Assembly: GCA_012861695.1 (NCBI GenBank)
Contig: JAAOOA010000127.1
Location: 23,312,767-23,376,766 of the forward strand
Source of the DNA: Trematomus loennbergii
Taxonomy: Eukaryota > Chordata > Actinopteri > Perciformes > Nototheniidae
Length of the DNA stretch: 64,000 nt
Reading direction: 5' to 3'
The stretch's first letter is position 1; each line of letters begins with the position of its first letter. Under the pieces are notes generated by a model. That model saw nothing but the letters and a program-made list of their open reading frames with translations. It was not told the origin of the DNA and made no database searches. This document shows positions 12,342 to 24,706 of the stretch, in pieces. The translations under genes and the position numbers were made by a program.

Positions 12342-13104
12342 TGGCGCGTTTCCACTACAGCGCGGAGCACGGTTTAAGAGGGCTGTGACGTCAGCGGCCC
12401 GTCTTTGGTTGCGTTTCCACTTGGCCTAGTACCGGCCGGCGGGTCCTAATTCACAGTTTTTCTGGCCTCATAAAATCGTGGGTCTAGGGCCAGAGACAAC
12501 GAGGCTGAGTCGGGCTGAGTATGCTAAACTAGAGAGAGCATCGCTGGCAAGGGGGCTACAACTACAACAAGATGGACATATTTGACCGTGATTTAATTGT
12601 AATACACGTTTCAAAATGATGCCGAAGTAACAACATACTGATACCGGTTAGTAAAAACCATGAATTAATGCTTTGTCAAGTCTGCAGACAGACGGCAGGC
12701 GAAAAACCTTTTAAAATGCGTGTTTTCTAAATGGAGATTGGCTAAGCTAACGCAGTATATGCTCCGACCGTCCACACTCACAACAACGGCCTATACAGAC
12801 ATAAATAAAGCAGCGACTGTATTCACCATGACACAGGCAGTCTGTGGTTTGTACTTGTTTAACTTTTGTCTAGTTTCTGAACAGATATGAGGAGCTGTGA
12901 GCTCTGAGTGCTAACAGCTAACGGCTGTGTTGTTTTTCTGGGGTTCTCTGAAGATCACGTCACGGCTCCGCCTACACTGCGTTACTATAGATACTACCCC
13001 AGTTCCTAAACTGTAATGGAAATGCGCCATAAAGTGAGCCAGTCCTAACGAGGCCCAGCCATACCGAGCGGGGCCGAGTGAGGCCGTGTAGTGGAAACGC
13101 GCCA
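12342..13104. mobile_element. Harbinger-like non-autonomous DNA transposon
   Basis: A 763-bp insert is bounded by perfect 18-bp inverted repeats TGGCGCGTTTCCACTACA and a TTA target duplication (12339-12341 and 13105-13107). The uninterrupted site TTAGTCTTAATCAGCCC is present in sister spacers. A 3-bp TTA/TWA duplication is typical of PIF/Harbinger. No transposase is encoded. The middle (about 12540-12920) closely matches segments of the foldback element at 44648-47280. A second, weaker copy of the terminal motif lies inside near 13018-13033. Confidence 0.8.
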
Positions 13105-13126
13105 TTAATCAGCCCAGAGCATACTA

Positions 13127-13504
13127 TGTGAAGAAGCAGGAAATAAAAAGGAACTCACCTTGTGGTATAGGCAAGAGAGAAAGCCTTTGAGCTCCATACT
13201 GTTTCAGAAATAATCCTTGATAATCCATGATATGGCGTTTCATCACGGCAGAATCTGCCGGTAGAATCTCCCGTATGAGCTCAGCCCCCTCCTTTTTTTT
13301 TTAACAATTTTTTTTTTTTTAGCTTTATAGCCAAAATCAGCACTTTTGAAACAGGAAGTGAAATAGAGGGATATGAGGCATGGCTAGAATGGGTGATCTG
13401 TTTGGTATTTTGAGCAAAACACTTCATAGACATGTTTTTTATATATTTGTATATATCTGAGACCTATGCTATTGCCTAAAAATAGCATGATAGGTCCACT
13501 TTAA
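13127..13504 (-). mobile_element. Family-B TTAA MITE, truncated, before U4 copy 4
   Basis: Same left truncation point and same TTAA right end as the copy at 11139-11519, so it moved with the U4 unit rather than inserting independently. It differs from the others mainly in poly-T lengths. Confidence 0.75.
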
Positions 13505-13636
13505 CTAACTTATCCTAACAATACACTACAAGTCTGCATACAGAGTTTCCATGCAGTCTTTCAACAGTACTCATGTTAAACCCTGTCAGAAGGGTGTGTT
13601 CACCTTATACCCTCTCCTCTGCAGCCTGTGATCATC

Positions 13637-13781
13637 AGCTTTGCGCAGTGGCAGTATCGTAGCCCATGAGGTTTATCCGAGGCGCGATTATTGCTGGTTG
13701 AAAACTTTACCCAATACCCCGCCTAGACGACTTGAAATATAGTCGGCGACGGCAATTTTTGACAGTCTCTCAGGAGACCGA
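13637..13781 (+). ncRNA. RNU4: U4 snRNA, copy 4
   Basis: Full-length 145-nt U4 with all functional elements. It is followed by the short-class spacer (TTGTTAAACAATAATAATAT then CTCCACTTGAAGAAGG). Confidence 0.97.
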
Positions 13782-14257
13782 TAAATTGTTAAACAATAAT
13801 AATATATTATAAAAAGGCTCCACTTGAAGAAGGAAAAACAGAATACATGTTCAAACTTATTTCATATTTGTCTACATTAACTCACTTATGATCTTCATTT
13901 TGGTTACATTGTGTTTGATTTGAATCTTAGATATCTGTTTTCTTTCCCACTCTATGATGCAACCTCTGTACAATTACCCTCTGTATAAATAAAGTTGAAT
14001 CATATCTTATTTCAAAACGTTTTGCAGGAGGTCTATATTCTTAACAACAATTAGGCACACTGACCTTCTTGTCTTAATCCATCCAAACTATAGCAGGACA
14101 GTCACACACCCCATATAAATTAACTAACTTATCCTAACCATACACTACAAGTCTACATACAGAGTTTCCTTGCAGTCTTTCAACAGTACTCATGTTAAAC
14201 CCTGTCAGAAGGGTGTGTTCACCTTATACCCAGTCTCCTCTGCAGCCTGTGATCTTT

Positions 14258-14402
14258 AGCTTTGCGCAGTGGCAGTATCGTAGCCCATGAGGTTTATCCG
14301 AGGCGCGATTATTGCTGGTTGAAAACTTTACCCAATACCCCGCCTAGACGACTTGAAATATAGTCGGCGACGGCAATTTTTGACAGTCTCTCAGGAGACC
14401 GA
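14258..14402 (+). ncRNA. RNU4: U4 snRNA, copy 5
   Basis: Full-length 145-nt U4. It has a short-class upstream spacer, so only about 475 bp separates it from copy 4, with no MITE. The PSE is of the array type. Confidence 0.97.
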
Positions 14403-14968
14403 TAAATTGTTAAATACATAATATTTCATATGAAAAGGCTCTACTGTTGTAAGAAGATGCTGTCCCACCACTGGATTGATATATCATTATCCAAACTCTC
14501 CACTAGATGTCTATAATGATTAAATGAATTTCGTGAACTAGGAACTTTCAACACAACTAATTAAGTCTTTTCACAACTGGTATTATTCACTTCTTGTTCT
14601 AAAAAACCTAGAATACCTGTCTTCAAACTTAGTTCCTATTTGTCTACATTAACTCACATGTGATCTTCATTTGGTTACATTGTGTTTGATTTGAACCCTA
14701 AATATCTGCATCCTTTCCCACTTTATGATGCAACTTCTGTACAATTACCCTCGGTATAAATAAAGTTGAATCATTATCTTATTTCAAAACATTTTGCAGG
14801 AAGTCTATATTCGGACACTATATTTTTGAAAGGTTATATAACACATACAGTTAGTAAAAAAACTATATTTTGGGATGCTAAAATAAATATAAAGGGCTAC
14901 TCTGAGAACAACTTAATTGTTAACCTTCTTTGGTAAGTGTGTTTAGTCTTAATCAACCCAGAGCATAC

Positions 14969-15353
14969 TGTGTGAAGAAGCAGGAAATAAAAAGGAACTC
15001 ACCTTGTGGTATAGGCAAGAGAGAAAGCCTTTGAGCTCCATACTGTTTCAGAAATAATCCTTGATAATCCATGATATGGCGTTTCATCACGGCAGAATCT
15101 GCCGGTAGAATCTCCCGCATGAGCTCAGCCCCCCTCCTTTTTTTTTTAATCAATTCTTTTTTTTTCTAGAGCTTTATAGCCAAAATCAGCACTTTTGAAA
15201 CAGGAAGTGAAATAGAGGGATATGAGGCATGGCTAGAATGGGTGATCTGTTTGGTATTTTGAGCAAAACACTTCATAGACATGTTTTTTATATATTTGTA
15301 TATATCTGAGACCTATGCTATTGCCTAAAAATAGCATGATAGGTCCACTTTAA
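14969..15353 (-). mobile_element. Family-B TTAA MITE, truncated, before U4 copy 6
   Basis: Shares both end points with the other array copies. On the - strand it holds an open stretch (about 15000-15153) that ends at a consensus splice donor AAG|GTGAGT. The same stretch is open in the complete element at 56328-57057. Confidence 0.75.
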
Positions 15354-15487
15354 CTAACTTATCCTAACAATACACTACAAGTCTGCATACAGAGTTTCCT
15401 TGCAGTCTTTCAACAGTACTCATGTTAAACCCTGTCAGAAGGGTGTGTTCACCTTATACCCGTCTCCTCTGCAACCTGTGATCATTT

Positions 15488-15633
15488 AGCTTTGCGCAGT
15501 GGCAGTATCGTAGCCCATGAGGTTTATCCGAGGCGCGATTATTGCTGGTTGAAAACTTTACCCAATACCCCGCCCAAGACGACTTGAAATATAGTCGGCG
15601 ACGGCAATTTTTGACAGTCTCTCAGGAGACCGA
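15488..15633 (+). ncRNA. RNU4: U4 snRNA, copy 6 (AAGACG class)
   Basis: A 146-nt U4 in which the usual CGCCTAGACG reads CGCCCAAGACG, one base longer. This class is shared with copies 11, 20 and 22, and with copy 21 in modified form. The change lies between the central single-stranded region and the next stem, outside the U6-pairing, k-turn and Sm elements. Confidence 0.96.
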
Positions 15634-15791
15634 TAAAGTGTTAAATAATAATATTTCATATGAAAAGGCTTCACTGTTGTAAGAAGATGCCGTCTCACCA
15701 CTGGATTGATAATATCATTATCCAAACTCTCCACTAGATATCTATAATGATTAAATGAATTTCGTGAACTAGGAACTTTCAACACAACTAA

Positions 15792-16131
15792 TTAAAGGTG
15801 GGGTAGGTAAGTTTAAGAAACCGGCTCGAGATACACTTTTTGTTATATTCCATGGAATGCTCTTAACATCCCGATAGCAATGAATATCTTAAGTGCTTTG
15901 ACAAAAATCCATACAAAAATGTCATCTGTGGAAGCCGTAGTACTGTAAAAAGTACGACCAATCATCTGAGCCGGCCCGGCTAAAATAACTGGATGGCCTA
16001 CCTGCCTGTCAGCCTTCCATCTGTGCCCAAACTTATCTCGTGCCCTCATTGGTCATGTGCGCGTTCGTGGTGTGTTGGAGGAGGGCTCTGTAAGGAAGTG
16101 GCAGATTTATTTCTGGCTGTGTATTTTTTAA
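15792..16131 (-). mobile_element. Family-A TTAA MITE, one end truncated
   Basis: Begins TTAAAGGTGGGGTAGGT after host ACTAA and runs 340 bp, but stops inside the element (GGCTGTGTATTTT), so the opposite inverted repeat is gone. Complete copies with both ends lie at 34163-34552 and 50665-51050. The apparent 68-aa reading frame on the - strand is not conserved as a protein and I do not call it. Confidence 0.8.
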
Positions 16132-16528
16132 TTCACAACTGGTATTATTCACTTCTTGTTCTAAAAACCTAGAATACCTGTCTTCAAACTTAGTTCATAT
16201 TTGTCTACATTAACTCACATGTGATCTTCATTTGGTTACATTGTGTTTGATTTGAACCCTAAATATCTGCATCCTTTCCCACTTTATGATGCAACTTCTG
16301 TACAATTACCCTCTGTATAAATAAAGTTGAATCATATCTTATTTCAAAACATTTTGCAGGAAGTCTATATTCGGACACTATATTTTTGAAAGGTTATATA
16401 ACACATGCAGTTAGTAAAAAACTATATTTTGGGATGCTAAATAAATATAAAGGGCTACTCTGAGAACAACTTAATTTGTAACCTTCTTTGGTAAGTGTGT
16501 TTAGTCTTAATCAACCCAGAGCATACTG

Positions 16529-16899
16529 TGTGAAGAAGCAGGAAATAAAAAGGAACTCACCTTGTGGTATAGGCAAGAGAGAAAGCCTTTGAGCTCCATA
16601 CTGTTTCAGAAATAATCCATGATATGGCGTTTCATCACGGCAGAATCTGCCGGTAGAATCTCCCGCATGAGCTCAGCCCCCCTCCTTTTTTCTTTTAACA
16701 ATTTTTTTTTTTAGAGTTTTATAGCCAAAATCAGCACTTTTGAAACAGGAAGTGAAATAGAGGGATATGAGGCATGGCTAGAATGGGTGATCTGTTTGGT
16801 ATTTTGAGCAAAACACTTCATAGACATGTTTTTTATATATTTTGTATATATCTGAGACCTATGCTATTGCCTAAAAATAGCATGATAGGTCCACTTTAA
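16529..16899 (-). mobile_element. Family-B TTAA MITE, truncated, before U4 copy 7
   Basis: Same boundaries as the other array copies. Carries a 9-bp internal deletion (AATAATCCATGATATGG) shared only with the copy at 22358-22726, which supports duplication of this block. Confidence 0.75.
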
Positions 16900-17031
16900 C
16901 TAACTTATCCTAACAATACACTACAAGTCTGCATACAGAGTTTCCATGCAGTCTTTCAACAGTACTCATGTTAACCCTGTCAGAAGGGTGTGTTCACCTT
17001 ATACCCTCCTCCTCTGCAGCCTGTGATCATT

Positions 17032-17176
17032 AGCTTTGCGCAGTGGCAGTATCGTAGCCCATGAGGTTTATCCGAGGCGCGATTATTGCTGGTTGAAAAC
17101 TTTACCCAATACCCCGCCTAGACGACTTGAAATATAGTCGGCGACGGCAATTTTTGACAGTCTCTCAGGAGACCGA
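17032..17176 (+). ncRNA. RNU4: U4 snRNA, copy 7
   Basis: Full-length 145-nt U4 with an intact Sm site and hairpins. It is followed by the short spacer class. It corresponds to copy 12 in the duplicated block. Confidence 0.97.
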
Positions 17177-17648
17177 TAAATTGTTAAACAATAATAATAT
17201 ATTATAAAAGGCTCCACTTGAAGAAGGAAAAACAGAATACATGTTGAAACTTATTTCATATTTGTCTACATTAACTCACTTATGATCTCATTTTGGTTAC
17301 ATTGTGTTTGATTTGAACCTTAGATATCTGTTTTCTTTCCCACTCTATGATGCAACCTCTGTACAATTACCCTCTGTATAAATAAAGTTGAATCATATCT
17401 TATTTCAAAATGTTTCGCAGGAGGTCTATATTCTTAACAACAATAGGCACATGACCTTCTTGTCTTAATCCATCCAAACTATAGCAGGACAGTCACACAC
17501 CCCATATAAATTAACTAACTTATCCTAACCATACACTACAAGTCTACATACAGAGTTTCCTTGCAGTCTTTCAACAGTACTCATGTTAAACCCTGTCAGA
17601 AGGGTGTGTTCACCTTATACCCAGTCTCCTCTGCAGCCTGTGATCTTT

Positions 17649-17787
17649 AGCTTTGCGCAGTGGCAGTATCGTAGCCCATGAGGTTTTCCGAGGTGCGATT
17701 ATTGCTGGTTGAAAACTACCCAATACCCGCCTAGACGACTTGAAATATAGTCGCGATGGCAATTTTTGACAGTCTCTCAGGAGACGA
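17649..17787 (+). pseudogene. U4 snRNA, copy 8, with several small deletions
   Basis: Only 139 nt. Relative to the array consensus it has AGGTTTTCCGAGGTGCG in the k-turn hairpin, loses two bases in ACTTTACCC, and loses one base each in ACCCCGCC, GTCGGCG and AGACCGA. The Sm site is intact. Single-base losses continue in its flanks (for example GTCCACCAC, TGCAGGAGTC, AAATAAAAGG). This may be a real pseudogene, or a poorly polished piece of a long-read assembly. Confidence 0.7.
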
Positions 17788-18351
17788 TAAATTGTTAAAC
17801 AATAATATTTCATATGAAAAGGCTCTACTGTTGTAAGAAGATGCTGTCCACCACTGGATTGATAATATCATTATCCAAACTCTCCACTAGATGTCTATAA
17901 TGATTAAATGAATTTCGTGAACTAGGAACTTTCAACACAACTAATTAAGTCTTTTCACAACTGGTATTATTCACTTCTTGTTCTAAAAACCTAGAATACC
18001 TGTCTTCAAACTTAGTTCCTATTTGTCTACATTAACTCACATGTGATCTTCATTTGGTTACATTGTGTTTGATTTGAACCCTAAATATCTGCATCCTTTC
18101 CCACTTTATGATGCAACTTCTGTACAATTACCCTCGGTATAAATAAAGTTGAATCATATCTTATTTCAAAACATTTTGCAGGAGTCTATATTCGGACACT
18201 ATATTTTTGAAAGGTTATATAACACATACAGTTAGTAAAAAAACTATATTTTGGGATGCTAAAATAAATATAAAGGGCTACTCTGAGAACAACTTAATTT
18301 GTAACCTTCTTTGGTAAGTGTGTTTAGTCTTAATCAGCCCAGAGCATACTA

Positions 18352-18734
18352 TGTGAAGAAGCAGGAAATAAAAGGAACTCACCTTGTGGTATAGGCAAGA
18401 GAGAAAGCCTTTGAGCTCCATACTGTTTCAGAAATAATCCTTGATAATCCATGATATGGCGTTTCATCACGGCAGAATCTGCCGGAAGAATCTCCCGCAT
18501 GAGCTCAGCCCCCCTCCTTTTTTTTTTAATCAATTCTTTTTTTTTTTTAGAGCTTTATAGCCAAAATCAGCACTTTTGAAACAGGAAGTGAAATAGAGGG
18601 ATATGAGGCATGGCTAGAATGGGTGATCTGTTTGGTATTTTGAGCAAAACACTTCATAGACATGTTTTTTATATATTTGTATATATCTGAGACCTATGCT
18701 ATTGCCTAAAAATAGCATGATAGGTCCACTTTAA
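18352..18734 (-). mobile_element. Family-B TTAA MITE, truncated, before U4 copy 9
   Basis: Boundaries as in the other array copies. Has CCGGAAGAATC in place of CCGGTAGAATC, a variant shared with the copy at 24190-24573. Confidence 0.75.
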
Positions 18735-18867
18735 CTAACTTATCCTAACAATACACTACAAGTCTGCATACAGAGTTTCCATGCAGTCTTTCAACAGTAC
18801 TCATGTTAAACCCTGTCAGAAGGGTGTGTTCACCTTATAGCCTCCTCCTCTGCAACCTGTGATCTTT

Positions 18868-19012
18868 AGCTTTGCGCAGTGGCAGTATCGTAGCCCATGA
18901 GGTTTATCCGAGGCGCGATTATTGCTGGTTGAAAACTTTACCCAATACCCCGCCTAGACGACTTGAAATATAGTCGGCGACGGCAATTTTTGACAGTCTC
19001 TCAGGAGACCGA
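18868..19012 (+). ncRNA. RNU4: U4 snRNA, copy 9
   Basis: Full-length 145-nt U4, array-type PSE, long-class spacer on both sides. Copies 9 and 10 and their 1.22-kb units are nearly indistinguishable. Confidence 0.97.
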
Positions 19013-19579
19013 TAAATTGTTAAACAATAATATTTCATATGAAAAGGCTCTACTGTTGTAAGAAGATGCCGTCCCACCACTGGATTGATAATATCATTAT
19101 CCAAACTCTCCACTAGATGTCTATAATGATTAAATGAATTTCGTGAACTAGGAACTTTCAACACAACTAATTAAGTCTTTTCACAACTGGTATTATTCAC
19201 TTCTTGTTCTAAAAAACCTAGAATACCTGTCTTCAAACTTAGTTCCTATTTGTCTACATTAACTCACATGTGATCTTCATTTGGTTACATTGTGTTTGAT
19301 TTGAACCCTAAATATCTGCATCCTTTCCCACTTTATGATGCAACTTCTGTACAATTACCCTCGGTATAAATAAAGTTGAATCATATCTTATTTCAAAACA
19401 TTTTGCAGGAAGTCTATATTCGGACACTATATTTTTGAAAGGTTATATAACACATACAGTTAGTAAAAAAACTATATTTTGGGATGCTAAAATAAATATA
19501 AAGGGCTACTCTGAGAACAACTTAATTTGTAACCTTCTTTGGTAAGTGTGTTTAGTCTTAATCAGCCCAGAGCATACTA

Positions 19580-19959
19580 TGTGAAGAAGCAGGAAATAAA
19601 AAGGAACTCACCTTGTGGTATAGGCAAGAGAGAAAGCCTTTGAGCTCCATACTGTTTCAGAAATAATCCTTGATAATCCATGATATGGCGTTTCATCACG
19701 GCAGAATCTGCCGGTAGAATCTCCCGCATGAGCTCACCCCCTCCTTTTTTTTTAATCAATTCTTTTTTTTTTTAGAGCTTTATAGCCAAAATCAGCACTT
19801 TTGAAACAGGAAGTGAAATAGAGGGATATGAGGCATGGCTAGAATGGGTGATCTGTTTGGTATTTTGAGCAAAACACTTCATAGACATGTTTTTTATATA
19901 TTTGTATATATCTGAGACCTATGCTATTGCCTAAAAATAGCATGATAGGTCCACTTTAA
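19580..19959 (-). mobile_element. Family-B TTAA MITE, truncated, before U4 copy 10
   Basis: Boundaries as in the other array copies. Two bases are lost in the GAGCTCAGCCCCC stretch. Confidence 0.75.
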
Positions 19960-20091
19960 CTAACTTATCCTAACAATACACTACAAGTCTGCATACAGAG
20001 TTTCCATGCAGTCTTTCAACAGTACTCATGTTAAACCCTGTCAGAAGGGTGTGTTCACCTTATAGCCTCTCCTCTGCAACCTGTGATCTTT

Positions 20092-20236
20092 AGCTTTGCG
20101 CAGTGGCAGTATCGTAGCCCATGAGGTTTATCCGAGGCGCGATTATTGCTGGTTGAAAACTTTACCCAATACCCCGCCTAGACGACTTGAAATATAGTCG
20201 GCGACGGCAATTTTTGACAGTCTCTCAGGAGACCGA
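20092..20236 (+). ncRNA. RNU4: U4 snRNA, copy 10
   Basis: Full-length 145-nt U4 in a standard 1.23-kb unit with array-type PSE. Confidence 0.97.
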
Positions 20237-20802
20237 TAAATTGTTAAACAATAATATTTCATATGAAAAGGCTCTACTGTTGTAAGAAGATGCCGTCCCA
20301 CCACTGGATTGATAATATCATTATCCAAACTCTCCACTAGATGTCTATAATGATTAAATGAATTTCGTGAACTAGGAACTTTCAACACAACTAATTAAGT
20401 CTTTTCACAACTGGTATTATTCACTTCTTGTTCTAAAAAACCTAGAATACCTGTCTTCAAACTTAGTTCCTATTTGTCTACATTAACTCACATGTGATCT
20501 TCATTTGGTTACATTGTGTTTGATTTGAACCCTAAATATCTGCATCCTTTCCCACTTTATGATGCAACTTCTGTACAATTACCCTCGGTATAAATAAAGT
20601 TGAATCATATCTTATTTCAAAACATTTTGCAGGAAGTCTATATTCGGACACTATATTTTGAAAGGTTATATAACACATACAGTTAGTAAAAAAACTATAT
20701 TTTGGGATGCTAAAATAAATATAAAGGGCTACTCTGAGAACAACTTAATTTGTAACCTTCTTTGGTAAGTGTGTTTAGTCTTAATCAGCCCAGAGCATAC
20801 TA

Positions 20803-21186
20803 TGTGAAGAAGCAGGAAATAAAAAGGAACTCACCTTGTGGTATAGGCAAGAGAGAAAGCCTTTGAGCTCCATACTGTTTCAGAAATAATCCTTGATAAT
20901 CCATGATATGGCGTTTCATCACGGCAGAATCTGCCGGTAGAATCTCCCGCATGAGCTCAGCCCCCCTCCTTTTTTTTTTAATCAATTCTTTTTTTTTTCT
21001 AGAGCTTTATAGCCAAAATCAGCACTTTTGAAACAGGAAGTGAAATAGAGGGATATGAGGCATGGCTAGAATGGGTGATCTGTTTGGTATTTTGAGCAAA
21101 ACACTTCATAGACATGTTTTTTATATATTTGTATATATCTGAGACCTATGCTATTGCCTAAAAATAGCATGATAGGTCCACTTTAA
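20803..21186 (-). mobile_element. Family-B TTAA MITE, truncated, before U4 copy 11
   Basis: Boundaries as in the other array copies. Ends at TTAA 134 bp before U4. Confidence 0.75.
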
Positions 21187-21319
21187 CTAACTTATCCTAA
21201 CAATACACTACAAGTCTGCATACAGAGTTTCCTTGCAGTCTTTCAACAGTACTCATGTTAAACCCTGTCAGAAGGGTGTGTTCACCTTATACCCGTCTCC
21301 TCTGCAACCTGTGATCATT

Positions 21320-21465
21320 AGCTTTGCGCAGTGGCAGTATCGTAGCCCATGAGGTTTATCCGAGGCGCGATTATTGCTGGTTGAAAACTTTACCCAATAC
21401 CCCGCCCAAGACGACTTGAAATATAGTCGGCGACGGCAATTTTTGACAGTCTCTCAGGAGACCGA
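21320..21465 (+). ncRNA. RNU4: U4 snRNA, copy 11 (AAGACG class)
   Basis: A 146-nt U4 with the same one-base-longer central segment as copy 6. It is also followed by a family-A MITE at the same site, so copies 6 and 11 are counterparts in a duplicated block. Confidence 0.96.
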
Positions 21466-21622
21466 TAAAGTGTTAAATAATAATATTTCATATGAAAAGG
21501 CTTCACTGTTGTAAGAAGATGCCGTCTCACCACTGGATTGATAATATCATTATCCAAACTCTCCACTAGATGTCTATAATGATTAAATGAATTTCGTGAA
21601 CTAGGAACTTTCAACAAACTAA

Positions 21623-21958
21623 TTAAAGGTGGGGTAGGTAAGTTTAAGAAACCGGCTCGAGATACACTTTTTGTTATATTCCATGGAATGCTCTTAACAT
21701 CCCGATAGCAATGAATATCTTAAGTGCTTTGACAAAAATCCATACAAAAATGTCATCTGTGGAAGCCGTAGTACTGTAAAAAGTACGACCAATCATCTGA
21801 GCCGGCCCGGCTAAAATAACTGGATGGCCTACCTGCCTGTCAGCCTTCCATCTGTGCCCAAACTTATCTCGTGCCCTCATTGGTCATGTGCGCGTGTGTG
21901 TTGGAGGAGGGGCTCTGTAAGGAAGTGGCAGATTTATTTCTGGCTGTGTATTTTTTAA
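21623..21958 (-). mobile_element. Family-A TTAA MITE, one end truncated (duplicate of 15792-16131)
   Basis: Same insertion site, same orientation and same truncation as the copy after U4 copy 6. It differs by a few short indels (for example in the GCGCG run near 21890). This is a segmental duplicate, not a new insertion. Confidence 0.8.
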
Positions 21959-22357
21959 TTCACAACTGGTATTATTCACTTCTTGTTCTAAAAAACCTAG
22001 AATACCTGTCTTCAAACTTAGTTCATATTTGTCTACATTAACTCACATGTGATCTTCATTTGGTTACATTGTGTTTGATTTGAACCCTAAATATCTGCAT
22101 CCTTTCCCACTTTATGATGCAACTTCTGTACAATTACCCTCTGTATAAATAAAGTTGAATCATATCTTATTTCAAAACATTTTGCAGGAAGTCTATATTC
22201 GGACACTATATTTTTGAAAGGTTATATAACACATGCAGTTAGTAAAAAACTATATTTTGGGATGCTAAAATAAATATAAAGGGCTACTCTGAGAACAACT
22301 TAATTTGTAACCTTCTTTGGTAAGTGTGTTTAGTCTTAATCAACCCAGAGCATACTG

Positions 22358-22726
22358 TGTGAAGAAGCAGGAAATAAAAAGGAACTCACCTTGTGGTATA
22401 GGCAAGAGAGAAAGCCTTTGAGCTCCATACTGTTTCAGAAATAATCCATGATATGGCGTTTCATCACGGCAGAATCTGCCGGTAGAATCTCCCGCATGAG
22501 CTCAGCCCCCTCCTTTTTTCTTTTAACAATTTTTTTTTTTAGAGTTTTATAGCCAAAATCAGCACTTTTGAAACAGGAAGTGAAATAGAGGGATATGAGG
22601 CATGGCTAGAATGGGTGATCTGTTTGGTATTTTGAGCAAAACACTTCATAGACATGTTTTTTATATATTTGTATATATCTGAGACCTATGCTATTGCCTA
22701 AAAATAGCATGATAGGTCCACTTTAA
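22358..22726 (-). mobile_element. Family-B TTAA MITE, truncated, before U4 copy 12
   Basis: Shares the 9-bp internal deletion with the copy before U4 copy 7. Confidence 0.75.
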
Positions 22727-22859
22727 CTAACTTATCCTAACAATACACTACAAGTCTGCATACAGAGTTTCCATGCAGTCTTTCAACAGTACTCATGTTA
22801 AACCCTGTCAGAAGGGTGTGTTCACCTTATACCCTCCTCCTCTGCAGCCTGTGATCATT

Positions 22860-23004
22860 AGCTTTGCGCAGTGGCAGTATCGTAGCCCATGAGGTTTATC
22901 CGAGGCGCGATTATTGCTGGTTGAAAACTTTACCCAATACCCCGCCTAGACGACTTGAAATATAGTCGGCGACGGCAATTTTTGACAGTCTCTCAGGAGA
23001 CCGA
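22860..23004 (+). ncRNA. RNU4: U4 snRNA, copy 12
   Basis: Full-length 145-nt U4, counterpart of copy 7 in the duplicated block, followed by the short spacer class. Confidence 0.97.
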
Positions 23005-23480
23005 TAAATTGTTAAACAATAATAATATATTATAAAAAGGCTCCACTTGAAGAAGGAAAAACAGAATACATGTTCAAACTTATTTCATATTTGTCTACAT
23101 TAACTCACTTATGATCTTCATTTTGGTTACATTGTGTTTGATTTGAATCTTAGATATCTGTTTTCTTTCCCACTCTATGATGCAACCTCTGTACAATTAC
23201 CCTCTGTATAAATAAAGTTGAATCATATCTTATTTCAAAACGTTTCGCAGGAGGTCTATATTCTTAACAACAATTAGGCACACTGACCTTCTTGTCTTAA
23301 TCCATCCAAACTATAGCAGGACAGTCACACACCCCATATAAATTAACTAACTTATCCTAACCATACACTACAAGTCTACATACAGAGTTTCCTTGCAGTC
23401 TTTCAACAGTACTCATGTTAAACCCTGTCAGAAGGGTGTGTTCACCTTATACCCAGTCTCCTCTGCAGCCTGTGATCTTT

Positions 23481-23625
23481 AGCTTTGCGCAGTGGCAGTA
23501 TCGTAGCCCATGAGGTTTATCCGAGGCGCGATTATTGCTGGTTGAAAACTTTACCCAATACCCCGCCTAGACGACTTGAAATATAGTCGGCGACGGCAAT
23601 TTTTGACAGTCTCTCAGGAGACCGA
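23481..23625 (+). ncRNA. RNU4: U4 snRNA, copy 13
   Basis: Full-length 145-nt U4, positional counterpart of the degenerate copy 8. Unlike copy 8 it is intact, as is its flank. Confidence 0.97.
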
Positions 23626-24189
23626 TAACGTGTTAAATAATAATATTTCATATGAAAAGGCTCTACTGTTGTAAGAAGATGCTGTCCCACCACTGGATTG
23701 ATAATATCATTATCCAAACTCTCCACTAGATGTCTATAATGATTAAATGAATTTCGTGAACTAGGAACTTTCAACACAACTAATTAAGTCTTTTCACAAC
23801 TGGTATTATTCACTTCTTGTTCTAAAAAACCTAGAATACCTGTCTTCAAACTTAGTTCCTATTTGTCTACATTAACTCATGTGATCTTCATTTGGTTACA
23901 TTGTGTTTGATTTGAACCCTAAATATCTGCATGCTTTCCCATTTTATGATGCAACTTCTGTACAATTACCCTCGGTATAAAAAAGTTGAATCATTATCTT
24001 ATTTCAAAACGTTTTGCAGGAAGTCTATATTCGGACACTATATTTTTGAAAGGTTATATAACACATACAGTTAGTAAAAAAACTATATTTTGGGATGCTA
24101 AAATAAATATAAAGGGCTACTCTGAGAACAACTTAATTTTTAACCTTCTTTGGTAAGTGTGTTTAGTCTTAATCAACCCAGAGCATACT

Positions 24190-24573
24190 GTGTGAAGAAG
24201 CAGGAAATAAAAAGGAACTCACCTTGTGGTATAGGCAAGAGAGAAAGCCTTTGAGCTCCATACTGTTTCAGAAATAATCCTTGATAATCCATGATATGGC
24301 GTTTCATCACGGCAGAATCTGCCGGAAGAATCTCCCGCATGAGCTCAGCCCCCCTCCTTTTTTTTTTAATCAATTCTTTTTTTTTTTAGAGCTTTATAGC
24401 CAAAATCAGCACTTTTGAAACAGGAAGTGAAATAGAGGGATATGAGGCATGGCTAGAATGGGTGATCTGTTTGGTATTTTGAGCAAAACACTTCATAGAC
24501 ATGTTTTTTATATATTTGTATATATCTGAGACCTATGCTATTGCCTAAAAATAGCATGATAGGTCCACTTTAA
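24190..24573 (-). mobile_element. Family-B TTAA MITE, truncated, before U4 copy 14
   Basis: Boundaries as in the other array copies. Shares the CCGGAAGAATC variant with the copy before U4 copy 9. Confidence 0.75.
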
Positions 24574-24706
24574 CTAACTTATCCTAACAATACACTACAA
24601 GTCTGCATACAGAGTTTCCATGCAGTCTTTCAACAGTACTCATGTTAAACCCTGTCAGAAGGGTGTGTTCACCTTATAGCCTCCTCCTCTGCAACCTGTG
24701 ATCTTT

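Noticed and set aside
10523..24373. Recurrent 60-81 aa - strand frames in the U4 array (starting MLKVPSSRNSF or MIKKK)
   Set aside because: They recur only because the units are repeated. The first kind is antisense to U4 and its flank; the second lies in the family-B MITE. Neither resembles a known protein, and indels break them freely between copies.
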